Origin: Alphaproteobacteria bacterium
Lineage (GTDB): Bacteria > Pseudomonadota > Alphaproteobacteria > Acetobacterales > Acetobacteraceae
Reading direction: 5' to 3'
Assembly (NCBI GenBank): GCA_026225015.1
Contig: JAMFRY010000062.1
Location: 1 to 56,728 of the forward strand
DNA: 56,728 nucleotides
The position numbers and the translations under genes were made by a program. The notes under the pieces are model-generated. The model worked only from the letters and a program-made list of their open reading frames with translations, was not told the DNA's origin and did no database searches. Shown here piece after piece: positions 37,028 to 45,098 of the stretch. Every line of letters begins with the position of its first letter. Within the stretch, counting starts at the first letter, position 1.

Positions 37028-37526
37028 ATCAACGCTGCTCTGCGCGGCAGCCCTTGCCCTTACCGGCTGCGGCTTTACGCCGCTTTACGGCGATAATGGC
37101 GCCACCGTGCAGCAGCAGATGGACGAAGTTGCGGTTGGAATCATCCCCGAGCGCACCGGCCAGTTATTGCGCCAATCCCTGCAGGACCAGCTTCAAACTG
37201 CCGGCGCGCCCGCTCAGGAACTTTATATCCTGAACGTAAGCTACAGCATCGGCGCGGAGGGCATCGGCGTCCAGCCCGATACTTCCACCAGCCGCACGCG
37301 CTTTATCGCCAAGGCAAGCTGGACCTTGGCGCCCATCGGCAGCCCGCACACCCCGCTCGTCAGGGGCCAGGCCAGCACCGAAGACGCGCTCAACGTCGTC
37401 GACCAGCAATATTTTGCGGGGACGCTGGAAACCAGCACCATCGACCAGCAAGTCGCCAATGAGATCGCCGCGCAGATTTCCACGCAAGTCGCGGCATACT
37501 TCAAAACACACCCGAATGCCGGATAA
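37011..37526 (+). CDS. lptE: LPS-assembly lipoprotein LptE
   Basis: A 171-residue outer-membrane lipoprotein that plugs LptD in LPS export. The signal peptide STLLCAAALALTGCGFTPLYG contains the lipobox LTGC (Cys at about residue 20) followed by the family's GFTPLYG. The start is a TTG at 37011 inside the end of leuS (17-nt overlap), which suggests translational coupling. leuS-lptE-holA is a conserved order. Confidence 0.9.
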
Positions 37527-37593
37527 GGTGGCGTGTTCTTTTTCTGAAGAGGGCCAGGCCCCCTCAGGGGCTTTGGCAACACCGCCGCAACAC

Positions 37594-37628
37594 CGTCATC
37601 TCCCGCGAAGGCGGGGGATCCACGACTT
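37594..37628. repeat. CCCGCGAAGG-type palindromic repeat, copy 2
   Basis: CCCGCGAAGGCGGG forms a small hairpin. The left flank CGTCATCT and right flank GGATCCACGACTT match the copy at 31064-31113. It lies between lptE and holA, just before the holA ribosome binding region. Confidence 0.65.
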
Positions 37629-37649
37629 CCTCCCTTCGCTCTCATCGCC

Positions 37650-38666
37650 ATGAAAATCGACGCCGCGCGGATCGACTCATTTCTAAAAAATCCCGGAGCC
37701 ACCAGCGTTGTTCTAATTTACGGCCCCGATTCCGGCCTGGTCTCCGAGCGCGCGCTCACGCTCGTCAAATCCGTGCTGGGCAACATGGACGATCCGTTTC
37801 GTTACGCAGAAATAACCGATTCGTCGCGCCTTCTGGAAGAAGCAACCGCCGCCTCCCTCACCGGCGGCCGGCGCGTCGTCCGCCTGCGTGATGCCGGCGA
37901 GACTGCGTTAAAACCCACCGAGGCGCTACTGAAAAACCCAGCCGACGCGCTGGTGATTCTCGAAGCCGGCGAGCTCCCCCCTAAATCCAAATTGCGGGCT
38001 CTGGCGGAAAAAAGCCCGGCCACCGCCGCACTTGCCTGCTATGCCGTCGATGCCGCCAGGCTGCCGCGCATCATCACCGAAAGATTGCGCGCCCATGGCG
38101 TCACCATCGGCGCAGAAGCAGCTGCGTGGGTTGCGGGCAACATCAGCGGCGAGGAAGGCGCGATTCGCCAGGCGGTGGAGCTTCTCTACCTCTATGCGGG
38201 CCCCAATGGCTCCATGTCGCTCAGCGATGTTTCGGCCGCCTTGCCCGATAGCGGTGACGCCTCGATCCAGGAAGCGATCGACGCCATCCTCACCGGCAAT
38301 CCGCCCGCCGCCGACCGCGCCATCTCGCTCGCCTATGACGAAGGCGTTTCCCCCGTCGCCATCCTGCGTGTGCTGCTCTCCGAGTTGATGCGCCTGCGCA
38401 TTGCCGCCGCCGCGCTTGGGCCCGACACCTCCATCCAGGACGCCATAAGCAGCCTTCGCCCCCCAATCTTTTTCAAGCGCGTCCCCATCCTCACCCGCGC
38501 CCTTGGGCTCTGGTCGCAGGCAGCATTGACCGAGGCGATCAAAGCGGCGCTCGCCGCCGAAGCCGCCTGCAAATCCACCCATATGCCAGACCTTGCCTAT
38601 TGCCGCCAAACCCTGCTCGCCCTTGCCTCCAGAGCCCGCACCGCCGCGAAAAGTAGGATGGGCTGA
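37650..38666 (+). CDS. holA: DNA polymerase III subunit delta
   Basis: A clamp-loader subunit that opens the beta clamp. The 338-residue protein has the delta-family N-terminus MKIDAARIDSFLKNP, VVLIYGPDSGLVSERAL (a P-loop-like fold without a full Walker A) and a helical C-terminal collar. The last codons and the TGA stop (38664-38666) lie inside a REP-like palindrome, giving the unusual C-terminus KSRMG. It follows lptE, as in many relatives. Confidence 0.92.
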   Translation: MKIDAARIDSFLKNPGATSVVLIYGPDSGLVSERALTLVKSVLGNMDDPFRYAEITDSSRLLEEATAASLTGGRRVVRLRDAGETALKPTEALLKNPADALVILEAGELPPKSKLRALAEKSPATAALACYAVDAARLPRIITERLRAHGVTIGAEAAAWVAGNISGEEGAIRQAVELLYLYAGPNGSMSLSDVSAALPDSGDASIQEAIDAILTGNPPAADRAISLAYDEGVSPVAILRVLLSELMRLRIAAAALGPDTSIQDAISSLRPPIFFKRVPILTRALGLWSQAALTEAIKAALAAEAACKSTHMPDLAYCRQTLLALASRARTAAKSRMG

Positions 38667-38686
38667 GCGCCAGCGAAGCCCATCGA
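38653..38686. repeat. REP-like palindrome GTAGGATGGGC family, overlapping the holA stop
   Basis: GTAGGATGGGCTGAGCGC pairs imperfectly with the following CAGCGAAGCCCATCGA. The element supplies the last codons and stop of holA. Other copies lie at 40744, 52459, 55802 and 56553, with diverged relatives at 23769, 45064 and 48103. Confidence 0.85.
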
Positions 38687-38777
38687 TGGCAGGAATTCGT
38701 CCAATTGAACCAGGATTGATTAGCATCCGTCATAGCTGCGTTGTATTTCCACATCCAACAACCTGTTGGAATAAAAA

Positions 38778-39647
38778 ATGTCCAAGCCAAACGCCTTGTT
38801 GGTTCGAATGCCGCCTTTGCGCTTCGGGGCCTTGCCTCATACGCTTGCAGCAGTGGTTGCGGTGGCTTTCACTCTTATAGCGCCGCTTCCGGCCCCGGCG
38901 GCATCGGCGCCCATTCTGCCGTTGGCTATGGCATCCAGCACCAACGACCTGCAGCGCGCGGTCTGGGCCTGCGAGGCAGCCGCCCCATCGCTTTCCAAGC
39001 CGGGCAGTGCAGACGGCACGCGCTTCTTCTTGGGCACCGTGGAGAACACGCCGCCCCAGGCGGAGAAGCCGCCACTGCTGTTGCTTGGACTGCGACTCTT
39101 AGGGTTCGGGCAGATCTCAAACAATCAGGGCTGGTTCAATATTAGGTTCGACTGCGCGCTGCGTCCGGATTTCATGCAGGCCAAGGAATTTAACGCCGCC
39201 CTCCTCGGTCCTGCGCGCGTGACCGAGCCATCGTCAGTCCAACCAAGCCTCGCCCCCGCGCCAATGCGCTGGTCCGTCACAGGCGCAACTTCCCTGCAAC
39301 TCGTTCACGCTGCAGGTCAAACCTGGGATTTTCGCGCGACTTGCGTCCGTAGCAGCGGGCTGATCGAAATCCACCTGCCGCATTCCCTTCAGCGGCTAGA
39401 GCCCGGCAATTTTTTCGTGACCAGTATCACAGACGGCCCGGGCTCCGCTCTATATGTCGCGCAAACCGGCTCCGGAACGGCAGATGCCGCCCTGCCGGGC
39501 TTCGCCATCCAAGCCGCTGACCCGCTTTGGCGCTGGATCGGCCCGGGCAAATCCCTGCACATCAATCTCGGCGGCGAGGTCGTCTACGACGTCAACCAGG
39601 ATGATAGCGGCAAGGTGCTCGCAGGTTTCCTGCAAGCGTGCCGCTAA
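38778..39647 (+). CDS. Exported protein of unknown function
   Basis: A 289-residue protein with a signal peptide (LAAVVAVAFTLIAPLPAPAASA, cleavage probably near residue 43). The mature part contains FDCALRPDFMQAKEFNAALLG and a beta-rich C-terminus (GKSLHINLGGEVVYDVN). I do not recognise a family. Three cysteines are spaced as if for disulfides (in VWACEAA, FDCALR and ATCVRS), plus one near the end. It lies between holA and parS/parB, where relatives usually go directly from holA to parB. Confidence 0.65.
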   Translation: MSKPNALLVRMPPLRFGALPHTLAAVVAVAFTLIAPLPAPAASAPILPLAMASSTNDLQRAVWACEAAAPSLSKPGSADGTRFFLGTVENTPPQAEKPPLLLLGLRLLGFGQISNNQGWFNIRFDCALRPDFMQAKEFNAALLGPARVTEPSSVQPSLAPAPMRWSVTGATSLQLVHAAGQTWDFRATCVRSSGLIEIHLPHSLQRLEPGNFFVTSITDGPGSALYVAQTGSGTADAALPGFAIQAADPLWRWIGPGKSLHINLGGEVVYDVNQDDSGKVLAGFLQACR

Positions 39648-39704
39648 AATTCGCTGTGGATAAGTTCCGAATTCCTTAATTGTATCAAGAGTTTGCGGCC
39701 AAAA

Positions 39705-39720
39705 TGTTCCACGTGGAACA
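39705..39720. promoter_or_regulatory. parS centromere site
   Basis: TGTTCCACGTGGAACA is a perfect 16-bp palindrome matching the bacterial parS consensus (TGTTnCACGTGnAACA). It ends 3 nt before the parB stop codon, about 9.3 kb from the proposed origin. ParB would nucleate here and spread along flanking DNA to organise origin segregation. Confidence 0.93.
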
Positions 39721-39723
39721 TCT

Positions 39724-40599
39724 CTAGCCATTCAGCAGCGCCAGAACCTCATCCAACTGATCCAGGCTTTTATAGTTGATAATGATCGCGCCACCCTTGC
39801 CGTTGAAGGTCACACTCACGCTCACCCCAAGCTTTTCGCTCAAGCTGCGCGCCAGCGCCTCGGTTTCCGGGTCTGCATGCGGTTTGGCGCGGGGAATCAC
39901 CCCGGCCTTTCCACCCGGAAAGGTGCGGCCGAAATTGCTCACAATATCCTCGGTCTGCCGGACCGAGAGATTTTCCTTGATGATTCGGTTGGCGAGCGAT
40001 AACGGGTTGGGATGCGTCGATAAGGCGCGCGCATGGCCGAAGGACAGGCCGCCATCACGGACAAATTCAAGCACCTGCGGCGGCAGATTCAAAATGCGCA
40101 GGCTGTTGCTGATATGCGCCCGGCTCTTGCCGATCGCCTCCGCCAGCGTTTCATGCGTCATACTGAATTCCTTCAGCAAGCGCTGATAGCCGCTCGCCTC
40201 TTCGACCGGGTTTAAATCCTGGCGCTGCAAATTCTCCACCAACCCGGCCGCCATCGCATCGCTGTCGGAAAGCTCGCGCACCAGCACCGGCACCTCATGC
40301 AACTGCGCCTGCTGCGCCGCCCGCCAACGCCGCTCGCCGGCGATGATCTGATAATGGCCGGGCTTCTTGGGGTTCGGCCGCACCAGCAAGGGCTGCAAAA
40401 TGCCGCGCTGGATAATCGAGGCCGCCAATTCCTCCAACGCCTCCGCCCCCATCTCCCGCCTGGGTTGAAACGGACTCGGCTCCAGAACCTCCACGCCCAG
40501 GCTTTGTACCCCTGGCGCGGTTACCGTGGCCGGCAAGGCGGAATCACCCAGTAAAGCCGCAAGCCCGCGACCTAGACGCCTTGGTTGTTCCTTGATCAT
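39724..40599 (-). CDS. parB: Chromosome-partitioning protein ParB
   Basis: A CTP-dependent centromere-binding protein. The 291-residue protein has the N-terminal LGRGLAALLGD (ParA-interaction tail), the ParB/sulfiredoxin-like CTPase region with PFQPRREMG, GILQPLLVR and IIAGERRWRAAQ, and the HTH with LAEAIGKSRAHISNSLRIL. A C-terminal dimerisation domain follows. parA, which normally precedes parB, is not here: the next upstream gene is a phosphohexomutase. A parS site lies beside the 3' end. Confidence 0.96.
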   Translation of the reverse strand: MIKEQPRRLGRGLAALLGDSALPATVTAPGVQSLGVEVLEPSPFQPRREMGAEALEELAASIIQRGILQPLLVRPNPKKPGHYQIIAGERRWRAAQQAQLHEVPVLVRELSDSDAMAAGLVENLQRQDLNPVEEASGYQRLLKEFSMTHETLAEAIGKSRAHISNSLRILNLPPQVLEFVRDGGLSFGHARALSTHPNPLSLANRIIKENLSVRQTEDIVSNFGRTFPGGKAGVIPRAKPHADPETEALARSLSEKLGVSVSVTFNGKGGAIIINYKSLDQLDEVLALLNG

Positions 40600-40625
40600 G
40601 CAAAGTCCCTAAACAAAGTGAAGGA

Positions 40626-40647
40626 CTTCTTTTTTGAAAAAAAGAAG
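40626..40647. terminator. AT-rich hairpin (dispersed repeat family)
   Basis: CTTCTTTTTT (40626-40635) pairs with AAAAAAGAAG (40638-40647) around GA, followed by CAAAAAACTTTTATTACT. The flank resembles the copy at 12888 (AAAAAAACTTTATTGC). It lies 27 nt upstream of the parB start, so it cannot be parB's own terminator and may end transcription from the phosphohexomutase gene. Confidence 0.6.
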
Positions 40648-40743
40648 CAAAAAACTTTTATTACTCTATAGTTTGCTTGGGGCACAATCTGAGCGCCAAC
40701 GCAAACGCAGTGCAAATACAAGTATTTTGCTTCGGGGCCGCGT

Positions 40744-40777
40744 CGATGGGCTTCGCCGAAGGCTCAGCCCATCCTAC
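40744..40777. repeat. REP-like palindrome GTAGGATGGGC family
   Basis: CGATGGGCTTCGCCGAAGGC continues to CTCAGCCCATCCTAC. In minus orientation GTAGG comes first, 4 nt after the phosphohexomutase stop, the same placement as the copy behind holA. Confidence 0.85.
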
Positions 40778-40781
40778 ACAA

Positions 40782-42185
40782 CTAATGTCCGGCGTTTGCG
40801 CCTGAGAAATCGGCTTCCAAACCCGATGCCGCGAGCTGGGCGGCCAGAATGCCTTTCAGTCTTTCAAGCCCGGCCTCCGAGCCTGACTCCGCGCGGGCAA
40901 CCAGAACCGCCTGGGTGTTGGAGGCCCGCAACAGCCACCAGCCATCTGGCGTGTTCACGCGCACGCCATCCGTGTCGGAAACCTTCTCGCCGGCCGCCTT
41001 CAGCCGCTCGGCCACTTCCCTAACCACCGCAAATTTGCGATCCTCGGCGCAGTCGAAGCGCAGTTCCGGTGTGTTGACCACTTGCGGCAGGCTCTCCCGG
41101 AACGCCGCTACCGATTCCGTGCCGCGGGCGATCACGCCAAGCAGTCTAACCGCGGCATAGAGCGCATCGTCGAACCCATACCATTTGTCGTTATAGAAAA
41201 TATGGCCCGACATCTCGCCCGCCAGCGGGGATTTTTCCTCGGCCATTTTGGATTTGATCAGGCTATGGCCGGTTTTCCACATCAACGGCGTGCCGCCGGC
41301 CTTGGCGATCTCATCGAACAAAACCTGGCTGGCTTTGACATCGGCGATGATGGTGCCGCCCGGATGCGATTTCAGCACATCGCGCGCCATCAGAATCAGG
41401 AACTGATCGCCGAACAAAATCTCGCCGGTATTATCGACAATGCCAATCCGATCGGCATCGCCATCGAACGCCACCCCGACATCCGCACCCTTCTCGGCAA
41501 CCGCAGCGATCAACTGTTCGAGGTTTTTCGGCACGGTCGGATCGGGGTGATGCGCCGGAAAATTACCGTCAATCACCGCATTCAGAATCGTATGCTCGCC
41601 GGGCAGAACTTTAAGAAGTTTCTCCAGCACCTCGCCGGCCGCGCCATTGCCGTTATCCCAGACGATTTTAAGTTTCCTGTCGCCGTCCCAATCCTGCAGC
41701 AACCGGGCAATATAGGCTTCGCTCACATCCTTGCGGATCACCGAGCCCTCTGCCTCGGGCACGACATTGCCAATGGCAGAGCGGGCGCCGAGGTCAAGGA
41801 TCGCCGGGCCGAAAAACGGCTTCTTGCCCAGCATCATCTTGAAGCCATTATAGTTCGATGGATTATGGCTCCCCGTCACCATCACCGCGCCATCGGTATG
41901 CTCGGTAAAAGCCGCAAAATACAGCATCGGCGTCGGCCCCAGGCCAATCGAGATGACCTCTGCGCCGCTGGCCACCAAGCCTTCGATCAGCTTGGCTTCC
42001 AGACTCGGCGAAGACAATCTGCCGTCCCGCCCCACCGCAACGCGCTTGCCGCCGGCATCGGCGACGATCGAGCCAAACGTCCGGCCGATGGCATAGGCAT
42101 CCGCCTCCAGAAGCGTCTCCCCAACAATGCCGCGAATGTCGTATTCGCGCAGCGAGCTGGCGTTGAATTTATGCGAAAAGGTCAT
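40782..42185 (-). CDS. Phosphomannomutase/phosphoglucomutase
   Basis: A 467-residue alpha-D-phosphohexomutase interconverting hexose 6- and 1-phosphates for nucleotide-sugar synthesis. FNASSLREYDIRGIVGE opens the family. The catalytic Ser is in TGSHNPSNYNG, the metal loop is DGDADRIG, and the sugar-binding loop is GEMSGHIF. The phosphate loop near RASNTQAVLVARAE is present. It lies 6 nt after galU and shares its pathway: G6P to G1P, then UDP-glucose. It is AlgC/ManB-like; preference between glucose and mannose cannot be settled. Confidence 0.92.
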   Translation of the reverse strand: MTFSHKFNASSLREYDIRGIVGETLLEADAYAIGRTFGSIVADAGGKRVAVGRDGRLSSPSLEAKLIEGLVASGAEVISIGLGPTPMLYFAAFTEHTDGAVMVTGSHNPSNYNGFKMMLGKKPFFGPAILDLGARSAIGNVVPEAEGSVIRKDVSEAYIARLLQDWDGDRKLKIVWDNGNGAAGEVLEKLLKVLPGEHTILNAVIDGNFPAHHPDPTVPKNLEQLIAAVAEKGADVGVAFDGDADRIGIVDNTGEILFGDQFLILMARDVLKSHPGGTIIADVKASQVLFDEIAKAGGTPLMWKTGHSLIKSKMAEEKSPLAGEMSGHIFYNDKWYGFDDALYAAVRLLGVIARGTESVAAFRESLPQVVNTPELRFDCAEDRKFAVVREVAERLKAAGEKVSDTDGVRVNTPDGWWLLRASNTQAVLVARAESGSEAGLERLKGILAAQLAASGLEADFSGANAGH

Positions 42186-42191
42186 GATTCC

Positions 42192-43067
42192 TCAAAGGTC
42201 CGTGTAATTCTTCAAAAAGGCGCGAACCGCCGGCCCCAGATCCGGCCGGGCCAGGGCAAAGGCCACTTGCGCTTCCAGAAAGCCGATCTTGTCGCCGCAA
42301 TCGAAGCGCCTGCCCTCAAATTTAAGCCCGTGAAACGGCGCAAATCCGATCATCTTGGCCATCGCATCGGTCAACTGCACCTCATTGCCGGCGCCGCGTT
42401 CCATCTGGCTCAAAAACCCGATCACCTCCGGCAACAACACGTAGCGGCCGATAATAGAGAGGTTGGAGGGCGCATCCTTCGGCGCCGGCTTTTCAACCAG
42501 CCCCTTCACCTCGACACGATTGCCCGCCGCCTCCCCGATTCTCAGGATTCCGTATTTGTTGGTCTGCTCATGCGGCACCTCTGTCACGGCAACCACGTTG
42601 CCGCCGGTGTCCCTGTATACATCCGCAAGTTGTTTCAGGCAGGGCGTCTCGCTTAAGACCAGATCGTCTGGCAGCAGAATAGCAAAAGGATCGTCGCCGA
42701 TAAACGCCCGGGCGCACCAGATGGCATGGCCAAGCCCCAACGGCACTTGCTGGCGCACAGTGGTGATAGAACCAGGCGGCATCGCCTCCTCGCGCAGCAA
42801 TTCCAGCGCCTCGCGCTTGCCGCGCTCGGCCAGAGTGGCCTCCAATTCGAATGCGATATCAAAATGGTCTATCAAGGCGGTTTTGCCGCGGCCAGTGACC
42901 ATGCAGAATTGCTCAATTCCGGCGGCGCGCGCTTCATCCACCGCGTATTGGATCAGCGGCTTATCAACAACCGGAAGCATTTCTTTTGGCATGGCCTTGG
43001 TGGCAGGGAGAAAACGGGTGCCGAGACCTGCAACCGGCAGGACGGCTTTACGCAATGGTTTAACCAA
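42192..43067 (-). CDS. galU: UTP--glucose-1-phosphate uridylyltransferase
   Basis: Makes UDP-glucose for polysaccharide and glycolipid synthesis. The N-terminus KAVLPVAGLGTRFLPATKAM carries the nucleotidyltransferase signature. LPDDLVL, GLVEKP and FEGRRFDCGDKIGFL are further landmarks. I chose a TTG start at 43067 because GAGGAG lies five to six bases upstream and it gives 291 residues, the family's length. The open frame extends further upstream but encodes nothing GalU-like. It forms an operon with the phosphohexomutase. Confidence 0.93.
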   Translation of the reverse strand: MVKPLRKAVLPVAGLGTRFLPATKAMPKEMLPVVDKPLIQYAVDEARAAGIEQFCMVTGRGKTALIDHFDIAFELEATLAERGKREALELLREEAMPPGSITTVRQQVPLGLGHAIWCARAFIGDDPFAILLPDDLVLSETPCLKQLADVYRDTGGNVVAVTEVPHEQTNKYGILRIGEAAGNRVEVKGLVEKPAPKDAPSNLSIIGRYVLLPEVIGFLSQMERGAGNEVQLTDAMAKMIGFAPFHGLKFEGRRFDCGDKIGFLEAQVAFALARPDLGPAVRAFLKNYTDL

Positions 43068-43240
43068 ATGACTCTCCTCATGGCCACAGGCGGCCAACTC
43101 GGCCCATGCATCGGCCGAACTCCCGCCATGCGCCATGAGTGCCATGGCCCGCCAAGCCCGGCAAGCGCATTTCGCGTTAAATCCCGGACGGTCAGGCGCA
43201 AATTGTTGCACTGCGGCATTTTCGCCCGCAGGCAGATTCA

Positions 43241-43306
43241 AAAAAGTCTTTTTGCTGCTTTGCCGGCGGCCAGCCTTCTTCAGAAAAAGAAGCGCCTTCT
43301 TCCTAG
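43241..43306. repeat. AT-rich repeat, imperfect copy between galU and ecsC
   Basis: AAGTCTTTTTGCTGCTTT on the left and CAGAAAAAGAAGCGCCTTCT on the right match the two arms of the 862-919 palindrome, here separated by a GC-rich insertion. It touches the stop codon of the EcsC gene. Confidence 0.55.
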
Positions 43307-44205
43307 CTTTCCGAAGCCAAGTACCCGGAAGCCGCAACCTGCGCAGGGCGGCGGCCAATACGTCGGCGGTTGCGCGCGGCCTGCACCATTTCGGCGAAGC
43401 AGGCGCGCACGGCTACCGGCTGCCCACTCCTTCTGTCCAAAGCGCGCAGGCAGAAATGCACCCGCGCCATGCTCTGGTAGTAGTCGGTGAACGCGTAGTT
43501 CAGGGCGCCGCCCGCCAGCGCGCCGGCCACCGGCACGGCTTGCGCCAGGATTTTCTCGGAAACGACCAGGCCGAAACGCGAGGCCGCCGATTTGATGAGC
43601 AAGTTGACCGCCAGGTGATTCATCCCGATGCGGGTTGCCCAGTAGCCAATTTCGGTCTCGTCATCCGCATCACCTGGGCCGCCGAAGGCCAGCACTTCCA
43701 GGCAGACCCGCTTGGTCTCCTCGGCATGGATATCCTCGCCGAAATCGCGCGCCACTTCGGCAATTGAACGCAGGATGGTGCTGGTGGTGAACGGAATATC
43801 GAAGGCAACGCCCGGCAGGCCGATGAAGCCCGAGGCAATGCCGCTGGCGGCGGTGGCAAGCTTGTGCAGCCGATTACCCCTGGGCCTTCTTGGCCGCAAA
43901 ATCCTGGGCGTCTCGGCAAGCCCAAAGGTCGCCAGGTTGTAGCCGCTCCACAACGTGTCCTCGATACCGTCCTGAACGCGCTGCACCAACTCCGTCCAGC
44001 CCTCGCCGCCCAGCCGGCTTCCGGACCGGATCACCCGGCGTCGCAGCGATTCAATACGGCGGCCGAACAAAGCCGTCAGCCGCATCAGCAGGCCGCGCGA
44101 ATCCGCCATGATCATCGCTGCCTGCCACAACTCGTATTGCTCGGCATGGGTAAGAAACCCTGCTTGCGCAACGATATCGGAGGGTATGGGGTGTAAAACC
44201 TTCAT
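43303..44205 (-). CDS. EcsC family protein
   Basis: A 300-residue protein matching the EcsC family of unknown activity (named from a Bacillus ABC-transporter operon). The core is GLPGVAFDIPFTTSTILRSI, then DIHAEETKRVCLEVLAFGGP and AVPVAGALAGGALNYAFTDYY. Two Gly/Ala-rich hydrophobic stretches could contact membrane. The start is either this ATG (44205) or a TTG nine bases upstream; neither has a strong ribosome binding site. No ABC transporter genes are near. Confidence 0.88.
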   Translation of the reverse strand: MKVLHPIPSDIVAQAGFLTHAEQYELWQAAMIMADSRGLLMRLTALFGRRIESLRRRVIRSGSRLGGEGWTELVQRVQDGIEDTLWSGYNLATFGLAETPRILRPRRPRGNRLHKLATAASGIASGFIGLPGVAFDIPFTTSTILRSIAEVARDFGEDIHAEETKRVCLEVLAFGGPGDADDETEIGYWATRIGMNHLAVNLLIKSAASRFGLVVSEKILAQAVPVAGALAGGALNYAFTDYYQSMARVHFCLRALDRRSGQPVAVRACFAEMVQAARNRRRIGRRPAQVAASGYLASES

Positions 44206-44263
44206 GCGCTGCAAAGATGCGCATCAAATCCGGCCGCACAAGTTAAGATGTTGAGATAATCCC

Positions 44264-44299
44264 AGACCCTGCTGCGCCGGCTCCGGCGCAGCAGGGTCT
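44264..44299. terminator. Strong 15-bp hairpin after rplT
   Basis: AGACCCTGCTGCGCC (44264-44278) pairs exactly with GGCGCAGCAGGGTCT (44285-44299) around GGCTCC. It begins about 20 nt past the rplT stop on the minus strand. No T-run follows in that direction, so it may be a Rho-type or stabilising structure. Confidence 0.65.
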
Positions 44300-44318
44300 C
44301 CAGACGAACAGGATTTTT

Positions 44319-44681
44319 TCAGGCGGTGGTCTGAACGCCCTTCACGGCCTCGACGATTTCCGCAAATGCGGCGGCGTCATCGAAGGCGATGGCGGCGAGC
44401 ACCTTGCGGTCCAGCTCGATTCCCGCCTGTTTCAAACCAAAGATGAACTGGCTATAGGTCAGGCCATGTTCGCGCACCGCGGCGTTGATGCGCTGGATCC
44501 AGAGCGAGCGGAATTCCCGCTTCTTGACCCGGCGATCCCGATAGGCATAGCGCAGCGCCTTTTCCAGGCGCTCCAGCGCGATGCGGTAATTGGTCGAAGA
44601 CCGGCCGACAAAGCCCTTCGACTGTTCCAGAACCTTTTTATGACGGGCATGGGTGGTGACACCCCGTTTTACACGTGCCAT
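44319..44681 (-). CDS. rplT: 50S ribosomal protein L20
   Basis: A 120-residue ribosomal protein beginning MARVKRGVTTHARHKKVLEQ and containing GRSSTNYRIALERLEKALRYAYRDR and LWIQRINAAVREHG. It follows rpmI after 15 nt with GGGAGGAGCAAAAAC just before its ATG. infC, which usually leads this operon, is not in the window. In many bacteria L20 represses its own operon. Confidence 0.97.
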   Translation of the reverse strand: MARVKRGVTTHARHKKVLEQSKGFVGRSSTNYRIALERLEKALRYAYRDRRVKKREFRSLWIQRINAAVREHGLTYSQFIFGLKQAGIELDRKVLAAIAFDDAAAFAEIVEAVKGVQTTA

Positions 44682-44696
44682 GTTTTTGCTCCTCCC

Positions 44697-44900
44697 TTAA
44701 CCGATGCCGTAAGGCGCCCATTGCTTGACGGTCAAACCATCAGCATGGGTAAGGGTCTGGCTACCGCGATTGGCGCGCTTGGATTTCTGGCTGCGCGCCA
44801 TCAGATTATGGCGCTTCTTGCCGGGTCCGGCGAGCACCTTGCCGGTCGCGGTGATCTTGAACCGCTTTTTGACCGACGACTTGGTCTTCAGTTTGGGCAT
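44697..44900 (-). CDS. rpmI: 50S ribosomal protein L35
   Basis: A 67-residue basic protein, MPKLKTKSSVKKRFKITATG at the N-terminus and SKRANRGSQTLTHADG further on, the standard L35 pattern. GGAGATC precedes the ATG. The about 200 bases upstream, up to the TPP-enzyme stop, hold its promoter region and a REP-like hairpin but no infC. Confidence 0.97.
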   Translation of the reverse strand: MPKLKTKSSVKKRFKITATGKVLAGPGKKRHNLMARSQKSKRANRGSQTLTHADGLTVKQWAPYGIG

Positions 44901-45063
44901 TTTGATCTCCTAAAAACAAACAAAAACGGCGGCCGGGCATGCCTGTTGGCCCGGACCCACACGTCTCGCCTGGAACCTCAGGCGAGGCTGGGCGTATAGA
45001 AGGTGGAATAGGCTGGCGCAAGGCCCTTTCGGCGGTGTGTCCCTTTCGGCGGTGACTCCGAAG

Positions 45064-45094
45064 GGGTGGGGTGCGTAAGAGCACCCCACCCTAC
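45064..45094. repeat. REP-like palindrome, GTAGGGTGGGG variant
   Basis: GGGTGGGGTGC pairs with GCACCCCACCC around GTAAGA and ends in CCCTAC. In minus orientation GTAGGG comes first, 4 nt after the TPP-enzyme stop. It differs in the central bases from the GATGGGC copies but shares end and placement. Confidence 0.7.
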
Positions 45095-45098
45095 CTTT

